From contig JARBJD010000312.1 in the NCBI GenBank assembly GCA_033064195.1, forward strand, positions 1-64,000: a stretch of 64,000 nt of DNA, written 5' to 3'. Both the position numbers and the translations under genes were made by a program. The notes under the pieces were generated by a model. That model was not told the origin of the DNA and ran no database searches. It was given only the letters and a program-made list of their open reading frames with translations. The DNA is from Blattamonas nauphoetae (taxonomy: Eukaryota; Preaxostyla; Oxymonadida). Below, one piece after another: positions 62,892-64,000 of the stretch (its first letter is position 1; each line of letters starts with the position of its first letter).

Positions 62892-63485
62892 ATGGGAACA
62901 TCTTTAACTCCAACTCAACTACTAGAAATTTTGGAAAATGAACATTTGATTCTGAAATCACCACCGACTCTAAATAGACAAGGAACAACATATCTCGTAT
63001 CCAGCACTTTCGAATACGTGCACGAAGATAAACCAGATGAGGTTTATCGAATGTATGTCCACAATTTCGTCAGAGGAAAAAGATCACACAAGTATCCCCG
63101 AAAATATGCGTCAGCAACCAACTGGTGCACAAAGGAAAAGCTAATTGAATCTATGAAAAATGAAAATTGTGAACTGATCTCCGAATATACTTGTTCGAGT
63201 GGATCAGTCACATATCGACATGAAGGAATCGAATGGAAGGTGATTCCATCGAAATGGATGAAAGGAGAACGAAGTCACCTCGGCAAACGAAAACGATATA
63301 CACAATCGTTTGTTGAAAATGAATTGAAAAAAGAGAATTGTGAACTTGTTGGAACATACACAAAGGTACTTGAGCCATTCAAGTATCGTAGTTTGGAAAC
63401 GGGAAAAGAGTATTCTGTTCGTTTGGACAATTGGTTGTACTTTGGAGATCGACCTCACTTGCATAAGTATCATGAGAGGACTTAA
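62892..63485 (+). CDS. Solo three-repeat protein related to Polinton TIR gene
   Basis: 197 residues, colinear with 18074-18667 and roughly 70 percent identical by eye, with all three units and the Cys-Glu-Leu and Trp-x-x-Gly signatures kept. It is intact although no TIR or other Polinton gene is recognised beside it. The upstream region carries TTATTTTTTATTTCTATTTT, the element-type promoter motif. Either a remnant of a third element or a gene that has become independent. The preceding 110 bases hold a small inverted repeat around TCAGTCA and TGACTGA. Confidence 0.7.
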   Translation: MGTSLTPTQLLEILENEHLILKSPPTLNRQGTTYLVSSTFEYVHEDKPDEVYRMYVHNFVRGKRSHKYPRKYASATNWCTKEKLIESMKNENCELISEYTCSSGSVTYRHEGIEWKVIPSKWMKGERSHLGKRKRYTQSFVENELKKENCELVGTYTKVLEPFKYRSLETGKEYSVRLDNWLYFGDRPHLHKYHERT

Positions 63486-63698
63486 ATGTTATTTTTGAAA
63501 ATTTTCAAAAATGCAAAAACCTTGATTTTGGCGGAAGCTGGTGTATTTTTTCAAGGTTCCGAAGGTTGCGACCCTTCTCATCGGTCCCTTTTAGACCGGC
63601 ATCGGAACTCATTTTTATCGGTTTGAGTTCCGGAGACGTACGTTGGTCTTGCCAAGGGCCTAGACCATGCCAAAGGGCAGTGATATGTGAAATTAAAT
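63486..63698. other. Spacer
   Basis: Nothing beyond AT-rich sequence and a small GGTCC-type inverted pairing around 63,580-63,600. Confidence 0.3.
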
Positions 63699-63783
63699 GC
63701 TTCCGCCAGGAATTGAACCTAGGACCTTCAGCTTAGTAGTAGTAGTGCGTGCACTCACCATTACCACTAGACTATCCGGTCCT
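63699..63783 (-). other. tRNA-like module
   Basis: The minus strand has a D-arm-like TAGTCTAGTGGTAATGG and a T-arm with loop TTCAATT in a CTAGG/CCTGG stem, but the flanking acceptor halves (GGACCGG and CGGAAGC) do not pair and the middle holds a TACTACTAC repeat. A tRNA relic is more likely than a gene. Confidence 0.35.
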
Positions 63784-63883
63784 GAAATTATCCCGGAAAA
63801 TCAGAAACTTTATACCCGAAAAAAAGACACTATAGCAGATTTAAAATTTGAAAACTTTGTCAATAAATTCAATATATAGCAAA

Positions 63884-64000
63884 ATCGCTCCCGTGAAAAA
63901 GTCATGCTTTTTAACGAGGGTAACAAGTGGCCAAGAATTAAGATTTAGCAGATCGCTCCCGTGAAAAAGGCATGCTTTTAATCGGGGGTAAAAAGTTAAA
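63884..64000. repeat. 68-bp tandem repeat reaching the window end
   Basis: ATCGCTCCCGTGAAAAAG followed by CATGCTTTT starts at 63,884 and again at 63,952. The array may continue beyond the window. Confidence 0.75.

Overview
The window looks like nuclear DNA of a flagellated protist that is heavily loaded with mobile elements. Host-type pieces include an IFT46 (intraflagellar transport) fragment, a DNA polymerase delta (POLD1) fragment, an ARM/HEAT-like gene with a 31-nt intron, a second gene with a 36-nt intron, and purine-rich coiled-coil genes. Tiny GT-AG introns (31-47 nt where frames join well), the standard code, and Polinton/Maverick elements fit a metamonad. From memory, the ARM-like gene resembles a family expanded in the oxymonad Blattamonas; this is recall, not a search.

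Layout. 1-3.7 kb: decayed or intron-split host sequence, a tRNA-like module and a 38-bp tandem repeat. 3.73-18.97 kb: Polinton copy A, partial, with one terminal inverted repeat (TIR) seen. 19.1-23.4 kb: host genes, a tRNA-derived (SINE-like) repeat, and the left part of a coiled-coil gene. 23,405-59,687: Polinton copy B, with about 3.3-kb TIRs and a perfect 6-bp target duplication CATCTG, inserted in that coiled-coil gene. Copy B itself carries three younger insertions: two hAT-like elements with host gene fragments (T1 26,596-28,917 and T2 28,922-32,058) in its left TIR, and an 8.8-kb DNA transposon (43,099-51,924) in its polymerase region. 59.7-64 kb: the rest of the coiled-coil gene, a second SINE-like copy, a POLD1 remnant, a solo gene related to Polinton TIR genes, a tRNA-like module and a 68-bp tandem repeat.

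The two Polintons share one gene order: repeat-domain protein, protein-primed family B DNA polymerase with a large N-terminal module, retroviral-type integrase with a long extra N-terminus, a small coiled-coil protein, an A32/FtsK-like packaging ATPase (opposite strand), two proteins of unknown function, two short MAPG-starting amphipathic proteins, two paralogous capsid-sized proteins, a small protein, and a fibre-like protein ending in an S74 intramolecular chaperone domain (opposite strand). Nearly every gene is preceded within a few tens of bases by an A/T motif of the form TTTTTATTTTT, which is probably the element's own promoter. Polymerase and integrase would serve replication and integration. 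The ATPase, the two capsid-like proteins, the lytic-type peptides and the fibre form a virion module.

Relative order of events in copy B: host coiled-coil gene; insertion of Polinton B (its two TIRs are still almost identical, so it is young); T2 into the left TIR and the 8.8-kb transposon into the polymerase; finally T1 into the edge of T2. Both Polintons are treated as fossils: A is partial and broken in several places, B is near complete apart from the insertions and a few breaks in the polymerase module.
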